Shown piece after piece: positions 23,565 to 32,224 of a stretch of DNA of 45,378 nt (the first letter of the stretch is position 1; each line of letters starts with the position of its first letter). The position numbers and the translations under genes were made by a program. Location of the stretch: NCBI RefSeq assembly GCF_001557325.1, contig NZ_LSJS01000036.1:1-45378 (forward strand). The letters run 5' to 3'. Under the pieces are notes generated by a model. That model was given only the letters and a program-made list of their open reading frames with translations. It searched no databases and was not told where the DNA came from. Origin of the DNA: Erythrobacter donghaensis. Lineage in GTDB: Bacteria; Pseudomonadota; Alphaproteobacteria; Sphingomonadales; Sphingomonadaceae.

Positions 23565-24407
23565 TCAATGGAACAGGCTCAGCCAGACGACCGAGAGGAT
23601 CAGCCGCAGCTTGTTGGTGCGCGGGCGGGTGCGCGGCGCGGTCCAGCCGTCGCGCTCCATCTGCCGCAGCAGCCGGGCATAGGCGACCTCCATCAGCCGC
23701 GGCGCGATCAGGTGCCCCTTGAGCCGCCCCGACAGGAGCGCGCGGGCGGCGTCGAAATGGCGGTGCGCGTCGGCAGCGAGGATGCGGGCCGCGGTGTCGA
23801 TGCGCGCATGGCCGGCGACCTGCGCAGGCGTTTCGGGCGCGATCCCGGCAGCGGCCAGCGCCTCTCGCGGGAGATAGACCCGGCCGATCGCCGCGTCCTC
23901 GTCGATGTCGCGCAGGATGTTGGTCAGTTGCAGCGCGCGGCCAAGGTGATGCGCCAGCGCCTTGCCCGGCTCCTTGTCCATGCCGAAGGCCTTGACCGAG
24001 AGGCGGCCGACCGCCGAGGCGACCCGGTCGCAATAGAGATCAAGCGTCGCCCTGTCGGGCCAGCGGATATCCTCGGCCACGTCCATCGCCATGCCGTCGA
24101 TCACCGCGTGCAGATCGACCTGCTCGAGCGCGAAATGCGCGACCGCCTCGCGCAGCAGTTCGGCCTGCCCGGCGGGCCTGCCTGCGTAGAGCGCGTCGAT
24201 GTCGGCGCGCCAGCTTTCGAGCGCACGGGCGCGTCCTGCGCGGTCACCGTCCTGATCGTCGGCAATGTCGTCGACCGCGCGGCAGAAGGCGTAGATGGCG
24301 TACATGGCTTCGCGGCGCGGGCGGGGCAGGACGCGCATTCCGGCATAGAAGCTGCTTCCGGCGGCTTGTCCGGCCGGGGTGAGCGTGTGCGGGGCGGCGA
24401 TGTTCAT
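23565..24407 (-). CDS. hpnD: Presqualene diphosphate synthase HpnD
   Basis: HpnD condenses two farnesyl diphosphates head to head to presqualene diphosphate. The 280-residue protein is a trans-isoprenyl diphosphate synthase of the squalene/phytoene type with both Mg-binding aspartate clusters: D46-D47-x-x-D50-D51 (RAVDDIADD) and D167-x-D169-E170-D171 (NILRDIDEDAAIGRVYLP). The GSSFYAGMRVLPRPRREAMYAIYAFCR head is also typical. ATG 24407 overlaps the hpnC stop as ATGA, so the pair should be translationally coupled. Confidence 0.95.
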   Translation of the reverse strand: MNIAAPHTLTPAGQAAGSSFYAGMRVLPRPRREAMYAIYAFCRAVDDIADDQDGDRAGRARALESWRADIDALYAGRPAGQAELLREAVAHFALEQVDLHAVIDGMAMDVAEDIRWPDRATLDLYCDRVASAVGRLSVKAFGMDKEPGKALAHHLGRALQLTNILRDIDEDAAIGRVYLPREALAAAGIAPETPAQVAGHARIDTAARILAADAHRHFDAARALLSGRLKGHLIAPRLMEVAYARLLRQMERDGWTAPRTRPRTNKLRLILSVVWLSLFH

Positions 24408-25249
24408 CGCGCCCACACCAGCCGGCGGAGCGCGGCCCCGAACCCGATCCGGGCGGCTGCGAGCTTGCCGAGATGCACGTTCTGCGACAACGGATCGCGC
24501 CGCTGCAACAGGTCGAGCAGCTTGCGCGCCAGAGCATCGATCATGGCCACTTCCATCCCAAGTCGCCGGTCGCGAATCGCGGCCGGGAACGACGCAGCCT
24601 TGTCCAGCAACTGCTCCGCGTCTTTTCTAAGGTCAGCGATAACCGCGCGCAGTCCGGGGCTGGCTGCGGGGGCATCGAGCGCCTCGACCGAGGTGCCGTG
24701 GCGCACCAGGCTGTCGAGCGGGAGGTAGACCCGGTCGAGATGGCGCCGGTCCTTGGCGCAGTCCTGAAGGTGGTTGATGATCTGCAGCGCCGCGCACAGG
24801 GCATCGGACAGGGGCCACAGCGCGCGATCCTCTTCGTGCAGGTCCAACATGAACCGCCCGACCGGCATTGCCGAATAGCGGCAGTAATCCATCAGGTCGT
24901 CCCAGTCCGCCGTGCGCAGCTTGGTGACGTCGCGTTCGAAGGCGGTCAGCAGGTCATGGGCATGGGTGAGCGGGACCGGCCGGTTCGCGAGCGCGAGACG
25001 CAGCGCCCGGGCGGGGCCGTCGGCATCGCTGCGGCCGTCGAGCGTGGCGCGCATCTGTGCCAGCAGGTGAAGCTTCTCCTCCGGCGCGCTGGCAGGATCG
25101 TCAGCAACGTCGTCGGCGGCGCGGGCGAAGCGGTAGAAGGCCATCACCGGCGCGCGCAGATCGCGGCGCAGCACGAAGGAGGCGACCGGGAAGTTCTCGT
25201 CGCGGTGGCCCTTTCCCGAGGCCAGCGTCAGGCTGTCGGCGTGGCTCAT
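24404..25249 (-). CDS. hpnC: Hydroxysqualene synthase HpnC
   Basis: HpnC converts presqualene diphosphate to hydroxysqualene. The 281-residue protein is the second squalene-synthase-like paralogue of the locus. It has the first aspartate cluster D46-D47-x-x-D50-D51 (RAADDVADD) and a second in altered form, HLQDCAKDRRHLDRVYLP, as usual for HpnC. The DENFPVASFVL segment at residues 17-27 separates HpnC from HpnD. The start ATG 25249 overlaps the hpnB stop by four bases, and its stop overlaps the hpnD start. Confidence 0.94.
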   Translation of the reverse strand: MSHADSLTLASGKGHRDENFPVASFVLRRDLRAPVMAFYRFARAADDVADDPASAPEEKLHLLAQMRATLDGRSDADGPARALRLALANRPVPLTHAHDLLTAFERDVTKLRTADWDDLMDYCRYSAMPVGRFMLDLHEEDRALWPLSDALCAALQIINHLQDCAKDRRHLDRVYLPLDSLVRHGTSVEALDAPAASPGLRAVIADLRKDAEQLLDKAASFPAAIRDRRLGMEVAMIDALARKLLDLLQRRDPLSQNVHLGKLAAARIGFGAALRRLVWAR

Positions 25250-26385
25250 TGCAGCGCCGCCTGCGCGCGGCCCTTCCACAGCCCCCCTCGTCCGCGCCAG
25301 TGCTGCCACGCCGACCAGATGGTCGCACCCGAATAGAAGGCGGCGATCAGTGGCAGCGCGAGGCCCCACAGCGGGGATTGCCGGTAGAAGCGGCTGATCG
25401 GCCAGAAGGCGAGCGCCATCAGCAGCCATGCCGCAAGCCCCAGCCAGCGCGCCGTGCCCTCGCCCGCCAGAGCGAGCACCGGCGGCGCCAGATAGACCAG
25501 CGCCATCCCCACCACCGTGCCCGCCAGCAGCAGCGGCTGATACCCGAGCTGCGCATAGGCCGAGCGCGATATCATCGCGCCCACATCGGCAAAATGCGGA
25601 TAGGGCCGGATGCTGAGCGAGCGGTCTGTCAGGCCGAGCCAGATCGGCCCCTGCCGCTTCATCAGCGCCCCCATCGCGCAATCGTCGATCAGCGCGGTGC
25701 GGATCGCGGCGATCCCTCCGGCCGCCTCCAGCGCCTCGCGCCTGACCAGCATGCACCCGCCCGCCGCCCCGGCGGTCGTCCGGCGCGGGTCGTTGATGGC
25801 GGCGAAGGGATAGAGCAGCTGGAAGAAGAACACGAAGGCGGGGATCAGCATCCGCTCGGCAAGGCTCTCGCAGCGCAGCCGCGCCATCAGCGATACCAGT
25901 ACGTGGCCGCCCGCCGAGGCGCGCGCGACAAGGCTCGACAGCGTGTCCGGCGCGTGGGTGATGTCGGCATCGGTCAGCCACAGGTAGTCGGGGGGAGCGA
26001 TGCCGCCACTGGCTTTAGCGATGCCCTGTGACACCGCGGCGAGCTTGCCGGTCCAGCCCGATGCGAGCGGCGTGGCCGACATGATGGTCAGTCGGCGCGA
26101 ATCCGCAGCCGCGGCGCGCGCGATGGCGGCGGTGCCGTCGCTGCTCGAATCGTCGACCAGGATGATCCTGAAGTCGCCCCGATAATCCTGCGCGGCGAGG
26201 CTGGCGATCACCGGGGCAATCACCGCCGCCTCGTCGCGCGCCGGAACGATGGCGACAACGCTCGGGAGCACCCGGGGCAGCGCAGGCACGCTTCTGTCGG
26301 TGACATCGGCGCGCCAGAAACCGTCGCGCAAGCCCAGCATGGCGAGCCAGATCACCACGACAAGGGCGGCCAGCACGATCATCAC
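25246..26385 (-). CDS. hpnB: Hopanoid-associated glycosyltransferase HpnB
   Basis: A 379-residue membrane-bound family 2 glycosyltransferase: an N-terminal membrane helix (3-18), the GT-A domain with VPARDEA (about 48-54), the nucleotide-binding D78-D79 (LVDDSSSDGT) and the DxD at D139-D141 (WLTDADITH), then several C-terminal hydrophobic helices. The TAGAAGGCMLVRREALEAAGG acceptor-loop is typical of HpnB. Its precise sugar and acceptor are not established; a role in decorating hopanoids is inferred from invariable placement in hpn operons. Start overlaps the hpnA stop by four bases (ATGA). Confidence 0.92.
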   Translation of the reverse strand: MMIVLAALVVVIWLAMLGLRDGFWRADVTDRSVPALPRVLPSVVAIVPARDEAAVIAPVIASLAAQDYRGDFRIILVDDSSSDGTAAIARAAAADSRRLTIMSATPLASGWTGKLAAVSQGIAKASGGIAPPDYLWLTDADITHAPDTLSSLVARASAGGHVLVSLMARLRCESLAERMLIPAFVFFFQLLYPFAAINDPRRTTAGAAGGCMLVRREALEAAGGIAAIRTALIDDCAMGALMKRQGPIWLGLTDRSLSIRPYPHFADVGAMISRSAYAQLGYQPLLLAGTVVGMALVYLAPPVLALAGEGTARWLGLAAWLLMALAFWPISRFYRQSPLWGLALPLIAAFYSGATIWSAWQHWRGRGGLWKGRAQAALQ

Positions 26386-27398
26386 GCGACCATCCCGGCC
26401 GCGCGGAACCAGGCGATCGCATCGCCGATCGCCTCCTCGAACGGGCGCGCGCGGTAGCCCAAGGCGCGTTCGGCCCTGGCGGAGGAGAAGAACATGCTGT
26501 GCCGCGCCATCCTGAGCGAATCGCGGGTCAGCATCGGCTCGCGCCGGGTGATCTGCGCCACCCCCTCGCTCACCAGCGCCAGCGGGAACAGCGGCGCACG
26601 GGGCAGCGCGATCCGGGGAGCGCGGCGGCCGACCTGCTGCGCGATCACCGCCAGCATCTGCTTGAGGCTCACATCCTGACCGCCGAGGATGTAGCGCTCC
26701 CCCACCACCCCCTGATCGAAGGCAGCAAGGTGCCCGGCCGCGACATCGTCGACATGAACGAGGTTGAGACCGCTGTCGACGAAGGCCGGGATCCGCCCAG
26801 ATGCGGCCTCGACGATGATTCGCCCGGTCGGCGTCGGGCGCACGTCGCGCGGGCCGATGGGGGTCGAGGGGTTGACGATCACCGCGGGCAGGCCGCGTTC
26901 GGCCACCATCGCCTCGACCAGCCGCTCGGCCTCGACCTTGGATCGCTTGTAGGCCCCGACCGCCTGTTCGGGGGTCGCCGCGGCGGCTTCGTCCACCGGG
27001 GTTGCATTGTGCGAGGGTTTGAGCGTCGCCACGCTGCTGGTGTAGACGATGCGCGGAACGCCTGCCGCCAGCGCAGCCTCCATCACGGTGCGGGTGGTCG
27101 CGACATTATTGGCAATGATCTCAGCCGGATCGGGCGCCCAGATGCGGTAGTCGGCGGCGACATGGTAGAGCCCGCGCACCCCCGCCATCGCCGCCCGCAC
27201 CGCCGCCGGATCGGTGAGGTCGCCCACCACCACTTCGGCCCCGAGGCCCTCGATATTGGTGCGCGGGCTGCTGGGCCGGACGATCAGGCGCACCTGCTCT
27301 CCGCGCGCGATCAGCGCCCGTGCCACGGCTGAACCGACGAAACCGGACGCACCGGTGACGAGGACCGGGCCCGGCGCACTGTTGGATGCGATCCCCAT
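26382..27398 (-). CDS. hpnA: Hopanoid-associated sugar epimerase-like protein HpnA
   Basis: An extended-SDR protein of 338 residues from ATG 27398. Its NAD-binding loop is TGASGFVGSAV near residue 15, the strand VGDLTDPAAV carries the adenine-binding aspartate, and the catalytic region has YTSSVATL followed by the YKRSK of AVGAYKRSKVEAERLV, giving the YxxxK pair. HpnA is the first gene of many hopanoid operons; it is thought to act on an activated sugar or on the ribosylhopane side chain, but its reaction is unproven. Start alternatives are ATG 27437 and GTG 27446; none has a strong ribosome site, and 27398 gives the usual length. It opens the nine-gene leftward operon from a promoter shared with hpnI. 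Confidence 0.9.
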   Translation of the reverse strand: MGIASNSAPGPVLVTGASGFVGSAVARALIARGEQVRLIVRPSSPRTNIEGLGAEVVVGDLTDPAAVRAAMAGVRGLYHVAADYRIWAPDPAEIIANNVATTRTVMEAALAAGVPRIVYTSSVATLKPSHNATPVDEAAAATPEQAVGAYKRSKVEAERLVEAMVAERGLPAVIVNPSTPIGPRDVRPTPTGRIIVEAASGRIPAFVDSGLNLVHVDDVAAGHLAAFDQGVVGERYILGGQDVSLKQMLAVIAQQVGRRAPRIALPRAPLFPLALVSEGVAQITRREPMLTRDSLRMARHSMFFSSARAERALGYRARPFEEAIGDAIAWFRAAGMVA

Positions 27399-27461
27399 GA
27401 CGGGCCGGTGTCTGCTCCCGGTTCCAAAGTCCGACATCGAGGTCACTCGGGGCGGTTACTT

Positions 27462-27473
27462 GGAAATATTTCC
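27462..27473. promoter_or_regulatory. Perfect palindrome in the hpnA/hpnI divergent promoter
   Basis: GGAAATATTTCC is a perfect 12-base inverted repeat in the 92-base gap between hpnA and hpnI. Its left end extends a weaker, larger dyad: TTCCAAAGT at 27422-27430 faces ACTTGGAA at 27459-27466. A dimeric regulator or an AT-rich promoter core for both operons would fit. Standard -35/-10 boxes are not clear. Confidence 0.5.
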
Positions 27474-27490
27474 GCTCCGACACCGGGTAG

Positions 27491-28678
27491 GTGCTGACAA
27501 ATGTGCCCTCAAGCGAGCAATGGATCAGAAGCTTGGCCCCGTATTTCGTGATTTCGCTGATCGTGCTCTGTGCGGCGGGTCTCGGCTTCGCCTTCGTCGC
27601 CCTGTTCTTCGTCAGCCGCACCGCTGACCCGGCGCTGCCGGGTATCCCGGCCGCGCCTGCCGCGGTGACGATCCTGAGGCCGCTCCACGGCGACGAACCG
27701 GGTCTGGTCGATGCCATCCGGAGCGTTTTCGATCACGGTCATGGCGCGCCGGTCCAGATCATCTTCGGCGCCGCCGACGCGGACGACCCGGCGCTGCTCG
27801 CCATCGAGCAGGCGCGCCTCGGCTACCCCGGGCTGGACGTCAGCGTGGTGATCAATCCGCAAGCCCACGGGGCCAACAAGAAGGTGTCGAACCTCGTCAA
27901 CATGGAGCCGCTCATCCGGCACCCGGTGGTGATGATCATCGACAGCGATGTGACCGTGCCGCGCGGCGCGGTGTCGGCGCTCGCGGCGCGCGTGGCGGAC
28001 CCTGCGGTCGGGGTGGGAAGCAGCCTTCATGCCGGAATCGCGAAGGCCGGCTTCTGGTCGCGCCTTGCGGCGATGGACATCACCTACCGCTTCATGCCCT
28101 CCGTTCTGGTCGGCCGGGGTCTGCACCTTGCAGAGCCGGTTCTGGGGCCGATGATGGGGCTGCGCCGCGAAACCCTTGCACGGATCGGCGGCTTTTCCGC
28201 TTTCGCCGATGTCCTGGCGGACGATTACGAGATCGGCCGGGCGGTGCGGAGGCTCGGCTTGCGGGTGGAACTGTGCGGGCCCTTCGTGGGGCATGGTTGC
28301 AGCGATCAAGGCTTTCCCGCGCTGCTGCGCCATGAACTGCGCTGGACGCGAACGATCTACGGCATCGACCCGGCGGGCTTTGCCGGAAGCATCGTCACCC
28401 ATGTCACCCCGATCGCGCTGCTTGCGGTGCTGGTATCGGGCGGGGCGATGGCGGCGTGGTTGCTGCTGCTCGCGGCGCTCGGTGTCAGATCCGCGATCAA
28501 GCTGCGGCTGGATCGGCTCGCGCCCGTGGTCTCGGGCCCGCTCTGGCTCCTGCCGCTGCGCGACTGCCTGTCGCTGGCGGTGTGGCTGCTGACGTTCTTC
28601 GTCGGCAAGGTCGATTGGCGCGGATACCGTTTCGAAGTGACGGCCGATGGCCGACTGATGCAAGGAAGGCAGATATGA
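27491..28678 (+). CDS. hpnI: Bacteriohopanetetrol GlcNAc transferase HpnI
   Basis: HpnI transfers N-acetylglucosamine to bacteriohopanetetrol. The 395-residue protein is a ceramide-glucosyltransferase-like (GT21) membrane enzyme: an N-terminal helix (about 17-42), TILRPLHGDEPGLVDAIRS, HGANKKVSNLVNM, the D151-S-D153 metal motif (MIIDSDVTVP), LADDYEIGRAVRRLG, and RHELRWTRT, the (Q/R)xxRW-type signature, followed by C-terminal membrane helices. The start GTG 27491 is weakly supported; a few later GTG/TTG codons could serve. Its stop overlaps the hpnJ start (ATGA 28675-28678). Confidence 0.93.
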   Translation: MLTNVPSSEQWIRSLAPYFVISLIVLCAAGLGFAFVALFFVSRTADPALPGIPAAPAAVTILRPLHGDEPGLVDAIRSVFDHGHGAPVQIIFGAADADDPALLAIEQARLGYPGLDVSVVINPQAHGANKKVSNLVNMEPLIRHPVVMIIDSDVTVPRGAVSALAARVADPAVGVGSSLHAGIAKAGFWSRLAAMDITYRFMPSVLVGRGLHLAEPVLGPMMGLRRETLARIGGFSAFADVLADDYEIGRAVRRLGLRVELCGPFVGHGCSDQGFPALLRHELRWTRTIYGIDPAGFAGSIVTHVTPIALLAVLVSGGAMAAWLLLLAALGVRSAIKLRLDRLAPVVSGPLWLLPLRDCLSLAVWLLTFFVGKVDWRGYRFEVTADGRLMQGRQI

Positions 28679-30102
28679 CGATGCGTTCGCTCTTTCTCCA
28701 GGGTCCCTCGTTCGACGGGTTCGACGGCGGCGCGGGGTCGCGCTACCAGATGAAACGCGAGGTCAAATCCTTCTGGTATCCGACCTGGCTGGCGCAGCCG
28801 GCCGCGCTGATCGAGGGCAGCAAGCTGATCGACGCGCCCGCGCATGGCCTCAGCTTCGATGACATCCGCCACGAAGTCCATCAGCGCGACCTTGTCGTGC
28901 TCCACACCTCGACGCCGTCCTTCCGGCAGGACGTGCGCACCGCCGAATTGCTCAAGGCGGAAAACCCCGCGCTCAAGATCGGGATGATCGGCTCGAAAGT
29001 GGCGGTCGATGCCGAGGGCAGCCTCAAGGCCTCCGAAGCGATCGATTTCGTCGCGCGCAACGAATTCGATTTCACGATCAAGGACATCGCCGACGGGCAC
29101 AGCTGGGCGGATATCGACGGCATCAGCTATCGCAACCGTGACGGCGTGATCGTCCACAACCGCGACCGTGCGATCGTGACCGACATGGACCTGCTGCCCT
29201 TCGTCACCCCGGTCTACAAGCGGGATCTGGTGATGGAGAACTATTTCGGCGGCTACCTGCTCCACCCCTATGTCAGCTTTTACACCGGGCGCGGCTGCAA
29301 ATCGCGCTGCACCTTCTGCCTGTGGCCGCAGACCGTGGGCGGGCACAATTACCGCGTCCGTTCGATCGGTCATGTGATCGAGGAAGTGAAATACGTGATG
29401 CAGGCCTTCCCGCAGGCCAAGGAGATATTCTTCGACGACGACACCCTGACCGACAACCTGCCCCGGGTCGAGGCGCTGGCGGTGGAGCTGGGCAAGCTCG
29501 GCGTCACCTGGTCGTGCAACGCCAAGGCCAACGTGCCCTACAGCACGCTCAAGATCATGAAGGACAACGGGCTGCGCCTGCTGCTGGTCGGCTTCGAGAG
29601 CGGCAACCAGCAGATCCTGCACAATATCAAGAAGGGCATGCGGGTCGAAGTCGCGCGGCAGTTCGCCAAGGATTGCCGGGCATTGGGCGTTACGGTGCAC
29701 GGCACCTTCATCCTCGGCCTGCCGGGGGAAACGCGCGAGACGATCCTCGAGACGCTGGCCTTCGCCAAGGAGGTCAACCCGCACACGATCCAGGTCTCGC
29801 TCGCGGCGCCCTATCCGGGCACCTTCCTGCACAAACAGGCGAGCGAGAACGGCTGGTTCGACACCGACAGCGAACTGCTCAACGACGACGGCACGCAGAT
29901 CGCGCAACTGAGCTATGATCACCTGCCGGCCGCGGAAATCTTTGATGCGGTCGAGATGTTCTACAAGAAGTTCTACCTGCGCCCCACGAAGATCGCCGGC
30001 ATTGTCGGCGAAATGGTGACCGATGGCGACATGATGAAGCGGCGGCTGCGCGAGGGTGTCGAGTTCTTCCGTTTCCTGCGTGACCGCAAGCTTGCCGCCT
30101 GA
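28675..30102 (+). CDS. hpnJ: Hopanoid radical SAM/B12-binding-domain enzyme HpnJ
   Basis: HpnJ is required for the ring contraction of glucosaminyl bacteriohopanetetrol to the cyclitol ether. The 475-residue protein has an N-terminal cobalamin-binding-type domain (about 1-190), then the radical-SAM cluster at C208, C212 and C215 (GRGCKSRCTFCLWPQ), the acidic strand EIFFDDDTLT, and LLVGFESGNQQIL. All three cysteines are present, so it should be active. It overlaps hpnI by four bases. The deacetylase HpnK, which works between HpnI and HpnJ, is not adjacent. Confidence 0.94.
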   Translation: MTMRSLFLQGPSFDGFDGGAGSRYQMKREVKSFWYPTWLAQPAALIEGSKLIDAPAHGLSFDDIRHEVHQRDLVVLHTSTPSFRQDVRTAELLKAENPALKIGMIGSKVAVDAEGSLKASEAIDFVARNEFDFTIKDIADGHSWADIDGISYRNRDGVIVHNRDRAIVTDMDLLPFVTPVYKRDLVMENYFGGYLLHPYVSFYTGRGCKSRCTFCLWPQTVGGHNYRVRSIGHVIEEVKYVMQAFPQAKEIFFDDDTLTDNLPRVEALAVELGKLGVTWSCNAKANVPYSTLKIMKDNGLRLLLVGFESGNQQILHNIKKGMRVEVARQFAKDCRALGVTVHGTFILGLPGETRETILETLAFAKEVNPHTIQVSLAAPYPGTFLHKQASENGWFDTDSELLNDDGTQIAQLSYDHLPAAEIFDAVEMFYKKFYLRPTKIAGIVGEMVTDGDMMKRRLREGVEFFRFLRDRKLAA

Positions 30103-31105
30103 GGTGGGGCGCCGCGCGCTGGCCCGTGCCGACTGGCTCAAGATAGCGGCCATCGCCATCACGTTTGCCGGGCTCGCTGCGACTCTGGTGCTGCTGGGTT
30201 CGGTCGGGCTCGGCGAAGTGCTGGGCATCCTCGCCCGGATCGGCGCGCTGCGCTTTGTGCTCTACGCCGCCTACACGCTGCTGATCCTGTTGATCCTGGG
30301 GATCGCGTGGCAGGTGCTGGTGCCCGGGGCCGCGTGGACGGCATTCGCCTGGGCCCGCACGATGCGCGAGGCGGCCACCAACGTGCTGCCGTTCTCGCAA
30401 TTCGGCGGCATCGTGGTCGGCCTGCGGGTGCTGGTCGCATCGGGCGTGAGCCAGCGCAGGGCCTACGGCTCGATCATCGCCGATCAGACGGCCGAGCTAG
30501 CCGCCCAACTGGTGTTCACCCTGTACGGGGCGGCGGGATTGCTGCTCGTCTTGCAGGATCGATCGGACGGCGCCGACCTGCGCAGCCTCGCGCTGGTCGG
30601 GCTTGGCGCAAGCCTCGCGATCATGCTTGCCTTCGCCTTCGCGCAGCGCCCGATGCTGACCATCGCCGCGCGGATCGGCGGGGCGATCCTGCCCGGCTCG
30701 GCGGCAGCGGTGGTCGAGGTGCGCGACGAACTCGATCAGATCTATGCCCGGCGCGGCCGACTGATCGCCTGCTTCCTGCTCCACCTCCTCGCCTGGGTCG
30801 CCAGCGGGGCAGGGGCGGCGATCGCGCTCGCCTTCATCGGCTTCGAGGTGCCCCTTGCGGACGTGCTGGTGATCGAGAGCCTGATCTTCACGCTCCGCAC
30901 CGCCGCCTTTCTGGTGCCCGGAGGCATCGGGCTGCAGGAAGGCGCCTATGTTCTGATCGGTCCGCTGTTCGGCCTGCCCGCAGAGGCGGCGCTGGCCCTG
31001 TCGCTGGCCAAGCGCGCGCGCGACCTCATCGTCGATGTGCCTGCAATGCTGGTCTGGCAGCTGGGCGAGGTAAGGCAGATGCTGGGGCGTCATTCGCGTG
31101 AATGA
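30080..31105 (+). CDS. hpnL: Hopanoid-associated membrane protein HpnL
   Basis: A 341-residue protein with about eight to nine hydrophobic spans of the UPF0104/lysylphosphatidylglycerol synthase transmembrane family. Recognisable parts are TNVLPFSQFGGIVVGLRVL, SIIADQTAELAAQLVFT, and RTAAFLVPGGIGLQEGAYVLIGPLFGLP, the FxPGGxGxxEG signature of this family. In hopanoid loci it is called HpnL; no reaction is established. Its reading frame overlaps the end of hpnJ. Start choice is uncertain: GTG 30080 is used, GTG 30056 is possible, and neither has a clear ribosome site, which suggests coupling to hpnJ translation. Confidence 0.88.
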   Translation: MTASLPPEVGRRALARADWLKIAAIAITFAGLAATLVLLGSVGLGEVLGILARIGALRFVLYAAYTLLILLILGIAWQVLVPGAAWTAFAWARTMREAATNVLPFSQFGGIVVGLRVLVASGVSQRRAYGSIIADQTAELAAQLVFTLYGAAGLLLVLQDRSDGADLRSLALVGLGASLAIMLAFAFAQRPMLTIAARIGGAILPGSAAAVVEVRDELDQIYARRGRLIACFLLHLLAWVASGAGAAIALAFIGFEVPLADVLVIESLIFTLRTAAFLVPGGIGLQEGAYVLIGPLFGLPAEAALALSLAKRARDLIVDVPAMLVWQLGEVRQMLGRHSRE

Positions 31106-31193
31106 GGTCTGCCGATCCTTCGCCGTCGCGCGGCCCGCGCCATGGCTGCGCATCCCGCGCGCCCAACCGGGGTGCCGATTGGGGCGTGACGTG

Positions 31194-32048
31194 CTAGCGA
31201 TCCGCCCCCGCCGGGCCCTGCCCTGCGAGCAGGGCGAACTCCACCGGGTCGTGGGCGCAGAAGATGCGCGTCTCGCCCGCCCGCTCGAGCGATAGCCGCC
31301 GCAGCCGCGCCTGATTGGTCAGCCTGGCCCGGCGGTCGACCTCCATCATGCGCTGATAGCCGCGCAGCAGCGGCGGGCATTCGTAGCGCGCGGCGCCGAC
31401 CTCGCCGCGATGGAAATAGGCATCGCCCGCATGGAGCAGCCAGCCTTCGCGCTGGCGGATCGCCACGCCGGCATGGCCCCAGGTGTGCCCTGCCAGCGGC
31501 ACCATCAGAATCTCCGGCGGCAGGCCATCGAGGTCGCGCACGGCATCGAAGCCGAACCAGCTTTCCCCGCCGCCGAGGGGGTAGAGCCGCCAGTCGCCGA
31601 CCTCGTCCCATTGCTGCGGCCGGTAGCGGCGGGTGCCGACGAATGCGCCGCCCCGGCCCGCCTCGGCCACTTCCTTTTCGTGGGCGGTCACGTGGACGCG
31701 GGCCACAGGGAAGTCCTCGATTCCACCTGCGTGGTCGAAGTCGAGGTGGGTGACGATGATGTGCCGCACCTCCGCCGGATCGAAGCCCAGCGCACGCACC
31801 TGCGCGCACGCGGTCTCTTCGGGGCGCAGCTGGATGTTGTTGAGCGCGCGGAAGAAGGGCGAGAGCCGCCGTCCGGGGTGCTCGACGTCGCGGGTTCCAA
31901 AGCCGGTATCCACCAGCACGAGCCCGGCATCGGTCTCGATCAGCAGGCAGTGGCACACGATGTGACCGAAGGCGCTGTCGCTGGTGCCGTCGAACAGGCG
32001 CCCGCCGAGCGGGCAGCAGGTGCCGCAATTGAGGTGATGGATCCTCAT
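31194..32048 (-). CDS. MBL-fold metallohydrolase (AHL-lactonase-like)
   Basis: A 284-residue metallo-beta-lactamase fold protein. The metal motif is H101-L-D103-F-D105-H106 followed by AGG: the usual HxHxDH has its second histidine replaced by aspartate, a variant that occurs in some members. Other ligands follow: MVPLAGHTWGHAG, HAGDAYFHRGE and the C-terminal IFCAHDP. The CHCLLIETDAGLVLVDTGFGTRD start is typical of lactonase-like members that keep the FGHIVCHCLLIE signature. The N terminus has four cysteines and several histidines. A hydrolase of a lactone or ester is likely, the substrate unknown. ATG 32048 overlaps the stop of the 59-residue gene. Confidence 0.85.
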   Translation of the reverse strand: MRIHHLNCGTCCPLGGRLFDGTSDSAFGHIVCHCLLIETDAGLVLVDTGFGTRDVEHPGRRLSPFFRALNNIQLRPEETACAQVRALGFDPAEVRHIIVTHLDFDHAGGIEDFPVARVHVTAHEKEVAEAGRGGAFVGTRRYRPQQWDEVGDWRLYPLGGGESWFGFDAVRDLDGLPPEILMVPLAGHTWGHAGVAIRQREGWLLHAGDAYFHRGEVGAARYECPPLLRGYQRMMEVDRRARLTNQARLRRLSLERAGETRIFCAHDPVEFALLAGQGPAGADR

Positions 32049-32224
32049 GCGCCCCGTCCGGCGCCGGGCGGGCGCAGCCGGTGCGCGGTGCGCCGGTCGA
32101 GATCAGCCTCGCCGCTCCGGCTGCGCCACCACGCGGCGGCCGCAGCCCCGGCGATGCCGAGGAAGAGGAGCTTGCCTGCACCTGCAAGCGCGGCGCGGGG
32201 CCTGCGGGCCGGGTGCCGGGCCAT
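32045..32224 (-). CDS. 59-residue single-span membrane peptide, coupled to the MBL gene
   Basis: This short gene is inferred from its overlaps. It starts at ATG 32224-32222, whose first base is the last base of the stop of the 63-residue gene (TGATG), and its TGA at 32047-32045 overlaps the MBL start as ATGA. The peptide has a basic N terminus (MARHPARRPRAALA), one hydrophobic span (about 18-32, KLLFLGIAGAAAAAWW) and a charged C-terminal half (RSRSGEADLDRRTAHRLRP). It should sit in the inner membrane with the basic end inside. No family recognised. It has no ribosome site of its own, as expected for coupled translation. Confidence 0.55.
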   Translation of the reverse strand: MARHPARRPRAALAGAGKLLFLGIAGAAAAAWWRSRSGEADLDRRTAHRLRPPGAGRGA

